Assembly: GCA_020047725.1 (NCBI GenBank)
Contig: JAIFNM010000235.1
Coordinates: 1 to 13,508 of the forward strand
Length of the DNA: 13,508 nt
From: Betaproteobacteria bacterium
Lineage (GTDB): Bacteria; Pseudomonadota; Gammaproteobacteria; Burkholderiales; Rhodocyclaceae
Direction: 5' to 3'
In this document: one piece after another, positions 12,943 through 13,508 of the stretch
Numbering within the stretch: position 1 is the stretch's first letter
How the letters are laid out: the number at the start of each line of letters is the position of its first letter
Position numbers and translations under genes: made by a program
The notes under the pieces: model-generated
What the model saw: the letters and a program-made list of their open reading frames with translations, nothing else
What the model was told of the DNA's origin: nothing
Database searches by the model: none

Positions 12943-13508
12943 ATGAAACCCATTTCTCCGAAGTTTTCACCCCCGGTTGTCCTGACTTTTGCCGCGAGTG
13001 ATCCCTCCGGCGGCGCAGGCATTCAGGCCGACCTGATGACCATTTCTTCGATGGGTTGTCACGCACTGTCGGTAATTACAGCGCTGACGGTGCAAGATAC
13101 GATTGGTATTGACAGCATTCTCGCCATTGATGCCAACTGGGTCGATGATCAGGCGCGTGCGCTCCTTGAAGACATGCCGGTGGATGTCTTCAAGATCGGT
13201 TTGCTCGGAAGTGTCGAGAACATTGCAGTCATAGCCGAGATTTTGTCTGACTACCCGGATATCCCGTTGGTGTTCGATCCTGTGCTGACTTCCGGGCGCG
13301 GTGATGAGTTGGCCGACGAGGACATGATCTCTGCGTTTCGGGAGTTGTTGCTACCGCAAACGACAGTACTGACTCCAAACTCGTTGGAAGCGCGCCGATT
13401 GGCCGGAGAGATGGACGGAGATGATGGCGACGGCAATTTGTCGCTTGCCGAATGCGCTCAGCGGATGATCATGTTTGGTTGTGAGTATGTGCTGCTTACC
13501 GGGACGCA
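12943..13508 (+). CDS. thiD: Hydroxymethylpyrimidine/phosphomethylpyrimidine kinase, 5' part (cut by window edge)
   Basis: The first 188 codons of ThiD, a ribokinase-fold enzyme that phosphorylates HMP and then HMP-phosphate to HMP diphosphate for thiamine synthesis. Signature elements are TFAASDPSGGAGIQADLM (residues 14-31), the substrate loop and family hallmark; CHALSVITALTVQDT (38-52); FKIGLLGS; FDPVLTSGRGDEL; TPNSLEARRLAG; and LLTGT at the right edge, which begins the anion-hole and catalytic region. The catalytic Asp motif and C terminus lie beyond the window. The ATG at 12943 gives a short N-terminal tail before the first strand. It is divergent from pilG. I see no TPP riboswitch motif in the 5' leader, and no clear promoter beyond weak matches. 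Confidence 0.94.
   Translation, partial: MKPISPKFSPPVVLTFAASDPSGGAGIQADLMTISSMGCHALSVITALTVQDTIGIDSILAIDANWVDDQARALLEDMPVDVFKIGLLGSVENIAVIAEILSDYPDIPLVFDPVLTSGRGDELADEDMISAFRELLLPQTTVLTPNSLEARRLAGEMDGDDGDGNLSLAECAQRMIMFGCEYVLLTGT

Noticed and set aside
12816..13022. A 68-codon minus-strand frame across the thiD start
   Set aside because: It is antisense to the thiD N terminus. A possible rubredoxin was considered, but the frame has no paired CxxC motifs.

Overview
The window looks like a chromosomal segment of a betaproteobacterium. A Rhodocyclales-type genome (Azoarcus/Dechloromonas relatives) is my best guess, from the gene neighbourhood (yqgE-ruvX-pyrR-pyrB next to phrB, a pilGHIJ-chpA cluster and thiD) and from how closely the Pil-Chp proteins resemble those of Pseudomonas-type twitching systems. 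That placement is inference. I see no mobile element, CRISPR array, tRNA, rRNA or prophage gene.

Region 1 (1-1754, minus strand) is a tightly packed operon read yqgE -> ruvX -> pyrR -> pyrB. pyrB is cut by the left edge. Every junction overlaps: 8 nt, 23 nt and 8 nt. A sigma70-like promoter sits so close to the yqgE ATG that its transcript may be leaderless. Region 2 (1755-2049) is a 295-nt divergent spacer with no convincing gene. Region 3 (2050-3498, plus strand) is a class I DNA photolyase, phrB, whose 3' end overlaps the chpA stop by 23 bp.

Region 4 (3476-12651, minus strand) is a complete Pil-Chp chemosensory operon in the order pilG, pilH, pilI, pilJ, chpA. The family model is that the receptor PilJ (two membrane segments, tandem PilJ modules, HAMP, signalling hairpin) couples through the CheW-like PilI to the large hybrid kinase ChpA. 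ChpA has degenerate N-terminal phosphotransfer-like repeats, three recognisable Hpt domains, a CheA core, a CheW domain and a receiver, and it would phosphorylate the stand-alone receivers PilG and PilH that control type IV pilus extension, retraction and cAMP-linked surface sensing. No methyltransferase (pilK) or methylesterase (chpB) gene lies in the cluster; the operon runs from chpA straight into phrB.

Region 5 (12652-12942) is a divergent spacer between pilG and thiD. It holds a likely pilG promoter, a dyad around its start point, and a strong 59-nt imperfect hairpin that fits neither a terminator nor a TPP riboswitch. Region 6 (12943-13508, plus strand) is the 5' part of thiD, cut by the right edge.

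I did not find an undescribed biological system. The points most worth checking are the intergenic hairpin, the ChpA phosphotransfer-domain layout and the possible leaderless yqgE transcript.
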